Origin: JADCRZ01 sp037718865
Lineage (GTDB): Bacteria > Bacteroidota > Bacteroidia > Chitinophagales > Chitinophagaceae
Reading direction: 5' to 3'
DNA: 64,000 nucleotides
Assembly (NCBI GenBank): GCA_037718865.1
Contig: JBBJMP010000028.1
Coordinates: forward strand, 10,325 to 74,324
Shown here: piece after piece, positions 9,432-18,158 of the stretch
Layout of the letters: every line of letters begins with the position of its first letter
Position numbering within the stretch: the first letter of the stretch is position 1
Notes under the pieces: model-generated
The model's input: only the letters and a program-made list of their open reading frames with translations
The model's database searches: none
Told to the model about the DNA's origin: nothing
Position numbers and translations under genes: made by a program

Positions 9432-12400
9432 TTAAAAGGTTAGTCTAAATCCGGTATTAATAATTCTTGCCTGTGGATAGTATTGTCCGTTCCTGCTTGT
9501 TGACTCTGGATCCCAGATTTTCATTTTATCCCAGGTTACAAGGTTTAGCGCATTAGCATAAATCCTGAATCTGCTAATACCTATTCGTTTGCCGATATCA
9601 CCCAGGTTATACCCTACTTCAATGTTTTTAAGACGCAAATAATTAGTGGGCCTAAGAAAATAGGTATTTATCCCAAAGTTTTGTCCATTATTGGTGTAAT
9701 AGGTATTACCCCTGTTAGCTAAACGTGGATCTGTACCATTGGGATTCTCTACAGACCAGCGATTGTCGTAGTCATATTTTAAATAATTACCAAAATCGCC
9801 GGTTTCGTAAACATTAAATAAAAGTAACCCACCGGTCGCTCCCTGAAACAAAATGGAGAAGTCGAAGTTCCTATATTGCAATCCTGCATTGATACCATAG
9901 GTAAAAGTCGGGTCCCGATTTTTATCTAATCTCATCCGGTCAAATGAATTAATGGTATCATTACGATCAACATCTCTGAATTTCATATCCCCCGGCTTCA
10001 AGGTACCAGTAGCGGCACCGTAATTTATCTTATTAGCGGCAATATCTTTTTCATCTATGAAAACACCGTCGTAAATATAGGCGAGGTAATTAGCACCATC
10101 TGATCCAATGGAATATCCAGTACTGCGTTGGTAAGGACGTTCATTTGGTGATTCATCCCAAAAAACTATTTTGTTTTTGGCATAACCTCCGTTAACGCTA
10201 ACATTATAGGTAATATCACGAGCACTGCCATTATAACCTACTCTGAATTCAAATCCCCTATTATCCACTCTTCCCAGGTTAACAGGTGGGAGCAGAGAGC
10301 TTATCCCAGAGCTTTGTGCCGTTGATCCTTGTTTCTGTATGAGAATTTTGGATCGTTTATTATAAAAATAATCCAGCTCGAATGATATCTTACCTTGGAG
10401 CATGCTTCCTTCTAAACCAATGTTTGCATTATTGGCCACCTCCCAGGTTATATCACGATTTGGTACACGAACTTCACTCAGCGTTCTTTGAACCGTTCCA
10501 TTAATAACCTGGGTTCCGGTTATGGAATAAGTAGATAAGTAGGCATATTCTTGTAAAACATCATTGAAATAAACACGGTCATTACCCATTTGACCGTAAG
10601 AAGCCCGAAGTTTCAAATTGTTGATAAAGGTAATATTGTTTTCAAAGAACTTTTCTTTGGAGATGTTCCATCCAACCAATATTCCGGGGAAAAATCCAAA
10701 ACGTTTATCTTCCTCAAAGATATAAGATCCGTCATATCGCCATAGAAACTCAGCCAGGTATTTTTCTTTATAATTATACGCTAACCTGCCAAAATAACTT
10801 AAGCGGGCTTGCGAGCCAAATATACCAATTGGACCTGCAGCATTTCCTGCATTTTGTTCAGCAGCTCCTCCAGCTAAAAGCTGGTCTACAGCAGTGGAAA
10901 TAAAGTATCTTCTGAAGGCACTGAAATTATCCCCTTCTCTTGTTTCTTTTTGAATACCTGCAAGAAAACCTACGGTATGGTCCTCCCCATACGTATGATC
11001 ATAATTGATCATACCGGTTAAATTAATTCTCAACTCATTTTCGTCAGTTTGTGTAATGCGTGGGTCAGTAAAAGTGGACCGTACGTTTTTCCTGAGCAAG
11101 GGCGTTTTTCCATCCGCTTCATAACTCACTTTATCCCAGAAATACAAGGACCATGGTGTTTCAAACCGTTTAGTACGGCGAATATATTTATCGGCAGCTC
11201 CGGTGAATGTAAGTTTTAATCCTTCTATCCACGGATTGCCAATTTCTATTTTTCCATTTGTCTGAAAGTAATCCCTGGTATCTTTATCGTAGCCGGTTGC
11301 ATTAGTAGTGATCACAATCGGGTTTTGACCATTTTCAATATCAGGTCCGGGTAGCCCGTTTGGCCAAATTTCCGGTTCAGTAGGTTTACCCCGCATTAAC
11401 ATTCTAAAAATACTTCCGGCACTCTGTGTAGGATAGAAGCGATACTCTTCCCGGGCTGTAATACCGAGATTTGCGTTTATATACTTATTCACTTTGGCAT
11501 CCAGGTTTAGGCGCATATCATACTGTTTGTAACCGGTGGCAGAATTTTTATAATAAGCATCCTGGTTATTGTATCCGGCACCAGCAAGAAATCGTATGTT
11601 CTCTGAACCGCCACTTATTTGCAAACCATGGCGATCCTGTGGAGACCATGTTTTTAGCGCATCTTTAAACCAGTCTGTATCAGGATGTCCCCATTTATCT
11701 GAACCATCTGCAAATTTTTGAATATCCACCGGTTGAAAAGGGGCATTAACTTTTACATTATTATCAGTACGGGTATATGTCCCGGTTTTTTTAAAGGCAT
11801 CCCATGCGGCAGGCCATTGGGCCGCAGGTACGCTACTGAACAAGGTCTGTTCATTCAGTAATTCCGTATATTCAACCGCATTAGCTAAAGCAGGTATGCG
11901 GGTAGGCTGAGACCATCCCTTATTGAAATCATACGTTATCACAGGTTTACCTGATTTACCTTGTTTAGTGGTAATTAGAATGACCCCATTTGCAGCTCTT
12001 GAACCATAAATAGCAGCAGCGGCATCTTTTAGAACCGACATGCTTTCTATGTCAGCAGGGTTGAGCCTGTCTAATCCTCCTGCCCTGTCGGGAACACCAT
12101 CAATAACAATTAAGGCTGAGTTGCCCTGATTGGATATTGTATTTGAGCCACGAATACGTATGGATGAACCGTCTCTGCCAGGTTCGCCACTTGATTGAAC
12201 AGCTGTAACACCAGGTAAACGGCCGGCCAGGGAATTAGACAGATTTACTGAAGGAGATTTCTGAAGGTCAGCTCCTTTTACTGTAGCCACCGATCCTGTA
12301 ACAGTTACCTTTTTCTGGGTACCGTATCCAACAACTACTACAGCATCCATCTGAGATGAACCGGCAATCATTGAAATGCTCAACTGGTCTTTATCTCCCA

Positions 12401-12713
12401 CGGTTAACTCCTGTGTTTGAAAGCCAACATAGGAAATTATAAGAACAGACCGGTTACCCGGAACAGGAATACTGAAATTTCCTGTTTCATTGGTAGTAAC
12501 CCCAGTGTTAGTACCCTTTACAGTAACACTGACATTAGCAATAGGATCGCCTTTTTCATCCAGGACACTTCCCGAAACCTTACGGCCGGTTTGTGCAGAA
12601 GCGATAATACATAAAAGGATAGCCAGGAAAAAAGAAAAGATTTGTTTGAAACGAAGCGCACCCTTAAACTGGTTGAGCATAAACGTGAAAGACGTAGGTA
12701 TACGTTTTTTCAT
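9432..12713 (-). CDS. SusC/RagA family TonB-dependent outer membrane transporter
   Basis: About 1,093 residues. A signal sequence is followed by a carboxypeptidase-regulatory-like domain (VSGSVLDEKGDPIANVSV). The TonB box/plug region has VVVGYGTQKKVTVTGSV and the characteristic SusC motif AAIYGSRAANGVILITTK. The rest is a large beta-barrel ending in an aromatic residue (GFRLTF), as outer-membrane proteins do. I chose ATG at 12713 (MKKRIPTSF) over the TTG at 12722. It forms an operon with the SusD downstream (10-bp gap) and has a recognisable promoter upstream. It imports an unknown nutrient using TonB energy. Confidence 0.93.
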   Translation of the reverse strand: MKKRIPTSFTFMLNQFKGALRFKQIFSFFLAILLCIIASAQTGRKVSGSVLDEKGDPIANVSVTVKGTNTGVTTNETGNFSIPVPGNRSVLIISYVGFQTQELTVGDKDQLSISMIAGSSQMDAVVVVGYGTQKKVTVTGSVATVKGADLQKSPSVNLSNSLAGRLPGVTAVQSSGEPGRDGSSIRIRGSNTISNQGNSALIVIDGVPDRAGGLDRLNPADIESMSVLKDAAAAIYGSRAANGVILITTKQGKSGKPVITYDFNKGWSQPTRIPALANAVEYTELLNEQTLFSSVPAAQWPAAWDAFKKTGTYTRTDNNVKVNAPFQPVDIQKFADGSDKWGHPDTDWFKDALKTWSPQDRHGLQISGGSENIRFLAGAGYNNQDAYYKNSATGYKQYDMRLNLDAKVNKYINANLGITAREEYRFYPTQSAGSIFRMLMRGKPTEPEIWPNGLPGPDIENGQNPIVITTNATGYDKDTRDYFQTNGKIEIGNPWIEGLKLTFTGAADKYIRRTKRFETPWSLYFWDKVSYEADGKTPLLRKNVRSTFTDPRITQTDENELRINLTGMINYDHTYGEDHTVGFLAGIQKETREGDNFSAFRRYFISTAVDQLLAGGAAEQNAGNAAGPIGIFGSQARLSYFGRLAYNYKEKYLAEFLWRYDGSYIFEEDKRFGFFPGILVGWNISKEKFFENNITFINNLKLRASYGQMGNDRVYFNDVLQEYAYLSTYSITGTQVINGTVQRTLSEVRVPNRDITWEVANNANIGLEGSMLQGKISFELDYFYNKRSKILIQKQGSTAQSSGISSLLPPVNLGRVDNRGFEFRVGYNGSARDITYNVSVNGGYAKNKIVFWDESPNERPYQRSTGYSIGSDGANYLAYIYDGVFIDEKDIAANKINYGAATGTLKPGDMKFRDVDRNDTINSFDRMRLDKNRDPTFTYGINAGLQYRNFDFSILFQGATGGLLLFNVYETGDFGNYLKYDYDNRWSVENPNGTDPRLANRGNTYYTNNGQNFGINTYFLRPTNYLRLKNIEVGYNLGDIGKRIGISRFRIYANALNLVTWDKMKIWDPESTSRNGQYYPQARIINTGFRLTF

Positions 12714-12757
12714 AAATGGCAATTTGAATTTGATATTAGAAAGGGAGGTTGATCATA

Positions 12758-12773
12758 CACGTACTAATACGTG
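12758..12773 (-). promoter_or_regulatory. small hairpin in the susC 5' leader
   Basis: CACGTA-CTAA-TACGTG, a perfect 6-bp inverted repeat lying between the predicted promoter and the susC start, so it would be in the transcribed leader or act as an operator. Function not established. Confidence 0.35.
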
Positions 12774-12789
12774 AAATGTAATCATATGT

Positions 12790-12819
12790 TAAAAATAGAC
12801 TATTTTCTATTCTTAACAA
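12790..12819 (-). promoter_or_regulatory. Bacteroidota-type promoter of the susC operon
   Basis: On the minus strand a TTG (12817-12819) is followed after exactly 19 bp by TATTTTTA (12790-12797). The Bacteroidota consensus is TTG, about 19 bp, TAnnTTTG; only the last base differs. The leader to the susC start would be roughly 70 bp. Confidence 0.5.
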
Positions 12820-12881
12820 TTTTTTTTAATAGTTAGGAATCGTTGAGATTTACTTACTAAAATTGAAAACTTCTTTCTTGT

Positions 12882-13235
12882 TTAATCATTTTCTTTATCT
12901 CTCATATGGTCTACCTCCTGGTCTGCAACTGGTGCATCAATAAGCAGTATGCCAAGATTTTTACGCATATATTGTTCAATTTCATAACCTAACACCTGGT
13001 AGAACATTTTAACCTGGTCGTTTTCATCTATCCAGATCATATTTTCCGATCCCGGGCCAGACGTTGGCTTTTCTTTCAGGTGAAAAGATTTTATGCCTTC
13101 AGGCTTTTGAATAGTAACGTCAAAAAAATGCTTGCAGCAGTCAGTCGACTTTGCATAAATAACTTTTGCTTCGTAATCTATACCGTCTTTGCTAAACCGG
13201 AGGATAAACGGATCGGTAAGTGGAAGGTATGACAT
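12882..13235 (-). CDS. hypothetical protein, 117 residues
   Basis: A small soluble acidic protein with an ATG start and no signal peptide. It contains a central Cys-Cys-Lys-His (DCCKHFFDVTIQKPEG) and a hydrophobic strand near the C-terminus (LGILLIDAPVADQ). I recognise no family. It stands alone: about 80 bp separate it from the DUF1080 gene downstream and about 170 bp from susC upstream. Codon use looks like that of its neighbours and the frame is clean, which supports a real gene. Confidence 0.55.
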   Translation of the reverse strand: MSYLPLTDPFILRFSKDGIDYEAKVIYAKSTDCCKHFFDVTIQKPEGIKSFHLKEKPTSGPGSENMIWIDENDQVKMFYQVLGYEIEQYMRKNLGILLIDAPVADQEVDHMRDKEND

Positions 13236-13318
13236 TGCTCACGTTTAATATAATGATATAAATTTTGTTTGGGTACTACGAAGGCCGTAGCGGCTGCATT
13301 TCGACCTCCGGTTACCGT

Positions 13319-14095
13319 CTACAATTCTTTTATTTTGATGTTACGGAACCAGGCTTCGCTTCCATGGTCCTGCAAGGCGATATGTCCTTTTTTAGTGAGG
13401 CCATAACCTGGTGCGTCCTTCCATTTGCCTGTTGATTTTTCCTGTTTCCACTTATCCGTCCATAATTCATAGTCAACCACTTTCTCGCCATTGAGCCAAT
13501 GTTCAACATGGCCTTGATTAACCACAATACGCGTATTGTTCCATTCGCCTACCGGTTTTGTTTTTGCATCCGGTGCTGGATTCATGGCATAGTTAGCTCC
13601 CGTTCTCTGCCAGTCTTCCAACTTTTGCGGGAAGCCCACATCATCAATAACCTGGTATTCGGGTCCGCTTAAATAGGAAGCCTTAAATTCTTCGCTTGCC
13701 AAATAGATAATACCGCTGTTTCCCTGTGGTGATATCTTCCAGTCAATAGACAATTCAAAATTTTCATACTGGCCGGTTGTAATGAGGTCGGCCCTGAGAT
13801 CGCTCTTATCAGAGGTGCTTCCTTTACAATACAGGGTTCCGTCATTAACTGACCATGAGTCAGATTTTTTACCCTGATAGGTTCGCCAGCCATTCAGTGA
13901 ACTTCCATCAAATAGGAGCTTCCATCCGTTTGATCTTTCTGTATCTGAAAGTTCTTTGTCTATAGTGTCTGACATGGCAGGTAATTTATCTGTTTGCGTG
14001 ATTGTTTTCTGATCGGCATCTGTGCATGAAAGGATAGCTGACGATACTATGAACGCAGCCGATAGCTGTAATACTGCTTTAATCATCTTGCCCAT
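13319..14095 (-). CDS. DUF1080 lipoprotein (3-keto-disaccharide hydrolase family)
   Basis: 258 residues. The lipoprotein signal ends in AILSC (Cys24). The DUF1080 jelly-roll starts with GWKLLFDGSSLNGWRTYQG and contains SGIIYLASEE and EWNNTRIVVNQGHVEHWLNGEKVVDYE, all classic family motifs. The family includes periplasmic enzymes that hydrolyse 3-keto-glycosides. The length matches the single-domain family. It is 8 bp downstream of a Tat-type Gfo/Idh/MocA oxidoreductase, so the pair probably form one pathway: oxidise the sugar at C3, then cleave the keto-glycoside. That substrate assignment is inference from family knowledge. Confidence 0.85.
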   Translation of the reverse strand: MGKMIKAVLQLSAAFIVSSAILSCTDADQKTITQTDKLPAMSDTIDKELSDTERSNGWKLLFDGSSLNGWRTYQGKKSDSWSVNDGTLYCKGSTSDKSDLRADLITTGQYENFELSIDWKISPQGNSGIIYLASEEFKASYLSGPEYQVIDDVGFPQKLEDWQRTGANYAMNPAPDAKTKPVGEWNNTRIVVNQGHVEHWLNGEKVVDYELWTDKWKQEKSTGKWKDAPGYGLTKKGHIALQDHGSEAWFRNIKIKEL

Positions 14096-14103
14096 AAAAA
14101 GAA

Positions 14104-15489
14104 CTATTTGTTGTTTAGCTTTAAATTCACCGGATCCCAGTAAACGATCTGTTTATTGAAATAACTGTCATTGCACAACAGGGCCGGAGCTGCAGCGCGG
14201 TAACCGAAAAGCGAGTCTTCAGCCACTGATCCACGGTTTCGTATAGCCGTGAAAAGGTTATGAAAGTGATCATAATGAGCTCCCTTGTATCCTTTTTCCG
14301 CCTCATATTCCATTTTTTCAGGTGGCAGCATATTCTTTCGATCATACACGTATTCCTTTCCTTCCGTAGCGCTCTGGTTTTTTGTCTGCAGTAACGGATC
14401 ATCGGTAGCGGCATATGCGTTGTTGCGGAACAACGTTACCTTGTCCCACTCAACCGTCATGGAGCCCTCACTGCCAACCATGCGCAGATAATTGGTTCCG
14501 CCGGTTCCATCTACGAAATTCACACGTAATGAAAGATTGAAGGCTGGATGTTCCCTGGTTTGCGGATAGTCAAACATACCAAGCATAACATCAGGCACTT
14601 CCCTCCCATCCTTCCAGTAACGGAGGCCTCCCGTAGCCATCACTTTTTCGGGGCCTACCGAACCGGTGACAAAATGCAGGCTTGAAAACAGGTGGACAAA
14701 TAAATCGCCTGAAACACCTGTTCCGTAGTCGCGGTAGTTCCGCCAGCGGAAAAAGCGCAGGGGGTCAAACGCCCTTTTGTTTGCATTGGAAACGAACATA
14801 TCCCAGTCAACAGTCTTAGTGGAAGCATCTCCGGGGATAGGGTACTGCCAGGCACCAAATGGTGACATCCTCGCCCAAAATCCCTCCGCATAATTCAATT
14901 GGCCGATAGCGCCTTCTTTAAGTAATTGCTTTGCCTTTTCGTTGCCCAGAGAGCTGACGCCCTGACTTCCTACCTGGTAAACCACCTTGTTTTTATTTTG
15001 TGCGGCTACTACAGCAGGACCCTCGCTAATATCGTGCACCATAGGTTTTTCGCAGTATACCGATTTCCCCTTGTTCATGGCTGCAACGGAAATGTCCTTA
15101 TGCCAGTGGTCCGGAGTAGCGATGATAACGGCATCTACTTCTTTGTTATCCAAAATTTCGCGATAATCCCGTGTGGTGAACAGTTCGTTTCCCCAGCGTT
15201 TTTTGGCATCTGTCAGGCGTCCGTCATAAAGGTCGCATACTGCTATCAGTTTTGCCCCGGGTACCGTTAATGCCGTAGTGGCGTCAGCTACGCCCATTCC
15301 CCCAGCACCGATCAGGGCCACCTGGATCTGGTCGTTGGCCGTATATTTTTCATTTTGCCTTTTCAGCGAGGCAAGGTTACGTATACTGTCTTCGGCGGTG
15401 ATGATGGAAGGAATTAAAGACGCCCCCACCATTCCTTTAGCGAACTTCGATATGAATGAACGACGGGATTTCGAATTATTTTCAGGCAT
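14104..15489 (-). CDS. Gfo/Idh/MocA family oxidoreductase with Tat-type signal
   Basis: About 461 residues. The N-terminal SRRSFISKF resembles a twin-arginine signal, so the protein is probably exported folded with its cofactor. A Rossmann fold follows (VALIGAGGMGVADATTAL), then CDLYDG and IATPDHWH, and EKPMV, the conserved Gfo/Idh/MocA motif with its catalytic Lys. The C-terminal alpha/beta domain is of the type found in Bacteroidota sugar oxidoreductases. I chose ATG at 15489 because an upstream ATG at 15531 lies inside a dispersed repeat. It is coupled to the DUF1080 gene (8-bp gap). It likely oxidises or reduces a sugar or glycoside with NAD(P); the substrate is unknown. Confidence 0.87.
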   Translation of the reverse strand: MPENNSKSRRSFISKFAKGMVGASLIPSIITAEDSIRNLASLKRQNEKYTANDQIQVALIGAGGMGVADATTALTVPGAKLIAVCDLYDGRLTDAKKRWGNELFTTRDYREILDNKEVDAVIIATPDHWHKDISVAAMNKGKSVYCEKPMVHDISEGPAVVAAQNKNKVVYQVGSQGVSSLGNEKAKQLLKEGAIGQLNYAEGFWARMSPFGAWQYPIPGDASTKTVDWDMFVSNANKRAFDPLRFFRWRNYRDYGTGVSGDLFVHLFSSLHFVTGSVGPEKVMATGGLRYWKDGREVPDVMLGMFDYPQTREHPAFNLSLRVNFVDGTGGTNYLRMVGSEGSMTVEWDKVTLFRNNAYAATDDPLLQTKNQSATEGKEYVYDRKNMLPPEKMEYEAEKGYKGAHYDHFHNLFTAIRNRGSVAEDSLFGYRAAAPALLCNDSYFNKQIVYWDPVNLKLNNK

Positions 15490-15556
15490 GAAGAAGGTTT
15501 GATAATTAAACACGAGAGGTTCTTTGTGCATTCATTGTGGTTTTCTTTTGTGCATT

Positions 15557-15582
15557 CTTTGTGGTTTCATTTAACCACAAAG
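15557..15582. repeat. CTTTGTGGTT palindromic repeat, copy 1
   Basis: Ten-base arms CTTTGTGGTT/AACCACAAAG around a 6-nt loop. Flanking text (CTTTTGTGCATTCTTTG) is also shared with a second copy near 51544. It lies between the endonuclease-family gene and the Gfo/Idh/MocA gene. Confidence 0.6.
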
Positions 15583-15631
15583 TAGAACCTCAAGGTTTAC
15601 ACAAAGAAAAACACAAAAAGTGAATAACCCT

Positions 15632-16462
15632 CTATTTCAAATCCAAGATAGCGAATACCGGCAAATGATCGGACGCATATTTCTCATCTATTACCCGGTG
15701 TTGTTTTACCGTGAAAGCTGAATTGGGAGAATAGGCTATAAAATCGATGGTCTTTGAAGGGTTATTTACCGGGATGGTAAATCCGCAACCTGTTTGGCAG
15801 GTCCTGGTGAAATGCCCATCGAGGATCTGGATAACCGGCGTTGATGGGTCCGCATTAAAATCTCCGGCAATGATCACCGGTAAGGTTTCCTGCTTCAGGA
15901 TGTCTACGATTTTTTTTATCTGAATCACCCGGTTTGTATCTTTACTCTGGGCGTCCATGTGTGTACAGGCGAAGATGATCTTTTTGTTACCTGGCAGGTT
16001 GATTACCGCTGTTGCCAGTATCCTTGGCTCGCCTCCTGTCCCTTCCGCTGTTGGCAATGGAAAGGACTTCATGTTTTCCATAGGATGTTTTGATAAGATG
16101 GCTATTCCATACTCACCACCGCCATAGTCAATGGCTTTGGCAAAATAAGCTTTCATACCGGTTCTCGCCGCCAGTTCGTTTGCCTGGTGCAGCGTTTTGC
16201 CCGACCGTTCCGTATAGACGTCTATTTCCTGGAGCGCCACCAGGTCAGGCTGCTGTTGTTTTATCACAAGGGCAATGGCCTCTATGTCAATAATATTTGG
16301 CTTTGAAGGGGGATTAGCATGATGCACATTATAACAAAGCACGCGAATCCCCCTGGGCTGTGAGGTATCGCTGCCGGATATTACATCAGGAAGGCCGGTT
16401 TGTTTTTTTCCACAGGCCGTGAAGGCAAGCAGGCTGAAAAAGAGAACGGACAGTTGTTTCAT
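15632..16462 (-). CDS. endonuclease/exonuclease/phosphatase family lipoprotein
   Basis: About 276 residues. The lipoprotein signal ends in AFTAC (Cys17). The EEP fold follows with VLCYNVHH, LVALQEIDVYTERSG (metal-binding Glu), THMDAQ, VIAGDFNADPSTPVIQ (Asp-Phe-Asn) and ASDHLPVFAIL (catalytic Asp-His). In Bacteroidota, secreted EEP proteins next to SusCD pairs are usually phosphodiesterases or phosphatases on extracellular substrates. I chose ATG at 16462 rather than TTG at 16483; the latter would overlap susD. It is the third gene of the susC-susD-EEP operon, which hints that the imported substrate carries a phosphate. Confidence 0.85.
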   Translation of the reverse strand: MKQLSVLFFSLLAFTACGKKQTGLPDVISGSDTSQPRGIRVLCYNVHHANPPSKPNIIDIEAIALVIKQQQPDLVALQEIDVYTERSGKTLHQANELAARTGMKAYFAKAIDYGGGEYGIAILSKHPMENMKSFPLPTAEGTGGEPRILATAVINLPGNKKIIFACTHMDAQSKDTNRVIQIKKIVDILKQETLPVIIAGDFNADPSTPVIQILDGHFTRTCQTGCGFTIPVNNPSKTIDFIAYSPNSAFTVKQHRVIDEKYASDHLPVFAILDLK

Positions 16463-16473
16463 TTGCTGGATTA

Positions 16474-18126
16474 TTATTGCCAACCGGGGTTATTGCCAAG
16501 ATTCGGATTGCGTTCGAGCTGCACCAGCGGTATGGGCCACAGATAGTGCTTCTGATCGCTGAACGTCCGGTTGGTATTAAATATGATATAACCGTTGGCA
16601 TCAACCGGCCTGTTGGCTACTTCGGAAGGAACCGGTGCAAATGCCTTTTTTACGCCCTTAACATCTTCGGCGAGCAAGCTGCCCTGTTTCCACCTTATGA
16701 TGTCAAAATAACGCTGACCCTCAAGCGCTAATTCTATTCTTCGTTCGCGGCGCACCTCGTCCCTGGGGTTCATTCCCCAGTCTGAGAGCTCAGTCAGCTT
16801 CATAGGCAGCATCCCTACCCTGCTGCGCAGTTGATTTATGGTGAGGTCTATATCCGCCTGAGTGAGGGAGCCCCTTTCCAGCCTGGCTTCAGCATAAGTG
16901 AGCAACACTTCCGCATAACGCAACAGAATGATATCGTTGGCATCTTTTGATACCGCTCCTACCGTAGAAGGCTCGCAGTATTTGGTGAAATAATATCCTG
17001 TAACGGTTACCGACCCCTTTTTGTCTGACGTAAATTTGGGTAAATTATAGGTGGCATTAGGCAGGTTGTCGGCATCACCATCATCCTGCCCCCTCCATGC
17101 GTAACCCGGGGCCAGGACGGTTTGCACCATCCTTGGATCCCTGTTCTTAAAGATATCGTTGTAATTGGTTTCGGTGTATACAGCCGACTTCGTTATTGGT
17201 TTTCCATCGGTACACAGGTAAGCATCAACCAATGATTTTGTCGGGTTCCAGCGGCTCTCCTGGTCGGGCACCTGGATCTCCCGGCTTAGGTTGTGCATGC
17301 TGATCTCGGCCACGTGCGCACGAACGAGGATCGACTCCTTGTTGGTTGCATTGGTACTCGCCCTGCCTTTGTAGGTAAACAACTCATAATAGCTTGACGT
17401 ACCTGCCGCTTTATACAGGCTGTACACGTTTAGATCTATTACGTCCTTTGCCGCCTTCTCCGCAATATCATATTTCTGCTGGTATAAGGCTACCCTTGCT
17501 TTTAAGGCCAGGGCGGCGCCTTTGGTGATTCTGCCAAAGTCGGCAGCCGTATAAGTGGCTGGCAGTTTTGCTGCAGCCGAATCAAGCTCGCTTAAAATAA
17601 AGTCCACCACCTGTGCTTTTGGCTGCCTGGTACCAAACACCTCGGGGTCGGAAGGGGTAAGCGTTTTAGTAATCAGTTGGACATCCCCAAAAAACATTAC
17701 GAGATAGTTATACAGGTAGGCACGTATAAATCTGACTTCTCCGGCATAGCGCTCCCTGAGGGCTGGCGTTACCGGGGCTTTCATATAGTTTTCCAGGAAA
17801 TGGTTGCAGCGGCGTATGCCGTCATAACCGGAGGTCCATTCTGCGTTAACTCCGCCGTTATCATTGCCATAGTTACCGGAAGCGATCCGCTGATAATCGG
17901 TAACAGTGGGCCATACCGTGTTGTCACCAAGGTTTTCCATATCAACCGTATTTTTCCCTTTGATATAGGCATAACAGCCGTTAGCTGCAAGCTTTAACTG
18001 GTCGGCGGAAGCCCAGTAATTCTCGTCCGTAATCTGGTCCAGGGGAAGCCTGTCAAGAAAATCCTTCCTGCAGGAAAAAGTCAGTACCAAACTCCCCGAC
18101 AATAAAAAATAAACTATCTTTTTCAT
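16474..18126 (-). CDS. SusD/RagB family outer membrane lipoprotein
   Basis: 550 residues. The lipoprotein signal ends in LTFSC (Cys19) followed by RKDFLDRLPLDQITDENYW, the typical SusD start. Helical TPR-like motifs include VRFIRAYLYNYLVMFFGDVQL. The C-terminal RagB motif is RRERRIELALEGQRYFDIIRW, and the protein ends NPNLGNNPGW. It sits 32 bp after its susC. It captures substrate at the surface and closes the SusC pore. Confidence 0.93.
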   Translation of the reverse strand: MKKIVYFLLSGSLVLTFSCRKDFLDRLPLDQITDENYWASADQLKLAANGCYAYIKGKNTVDMENLGDNTVWPTVTDYQRIASGNYGNDNGGVNAEWTSGYDGIRRCNHFLENYMKAPVTPALRERYAGEVRFIRAYLYNYLVMFFGDVQLITKTLTPSDPEVFGTRQPKAQVVDFILSELDSAAAKLPATYTAADFGRITKGAALALKARVALYQQKYDIAEKAAKDVIDLNVYSLYKAAGTSSYYELFTYKGRASTNATNKESILVRAHVAEISMHNLSREIQVPDQESRWNPTKSLVDAYLCTDGKPITKSAVYTETNYNDIFKNRDPRMVQTVLAPGYAWRGQDDGDADNLPNATYNLPKFTSDKKGSVTVTGYYFTKYCEPSTVGAVSKDANDIILLRYAEVLLTYAEARLERGSLTQADIDLTINQLRSRVGMLPMKLTELSDWGMNPRDEVRRERRIELALEGQRYFDIIRWKQGSLLAEDVKGVKKAFAPVPSEVANRPVDANGYIIFNTNRTFSDQKHYLWPIPLVQLERNPNLGNNPGWQ

Positions 18127-18158
18127 ACGCTGAATTGAGGTGATGCGCGGTAATAAAA

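Noticed and set aside
15490..15531. Earlier ATG for the Gfo/Idh/MocA gene
   Set aside because: It lies in the dispersed-repeat sequence. The twin-arginine signal fits a start at 15489.
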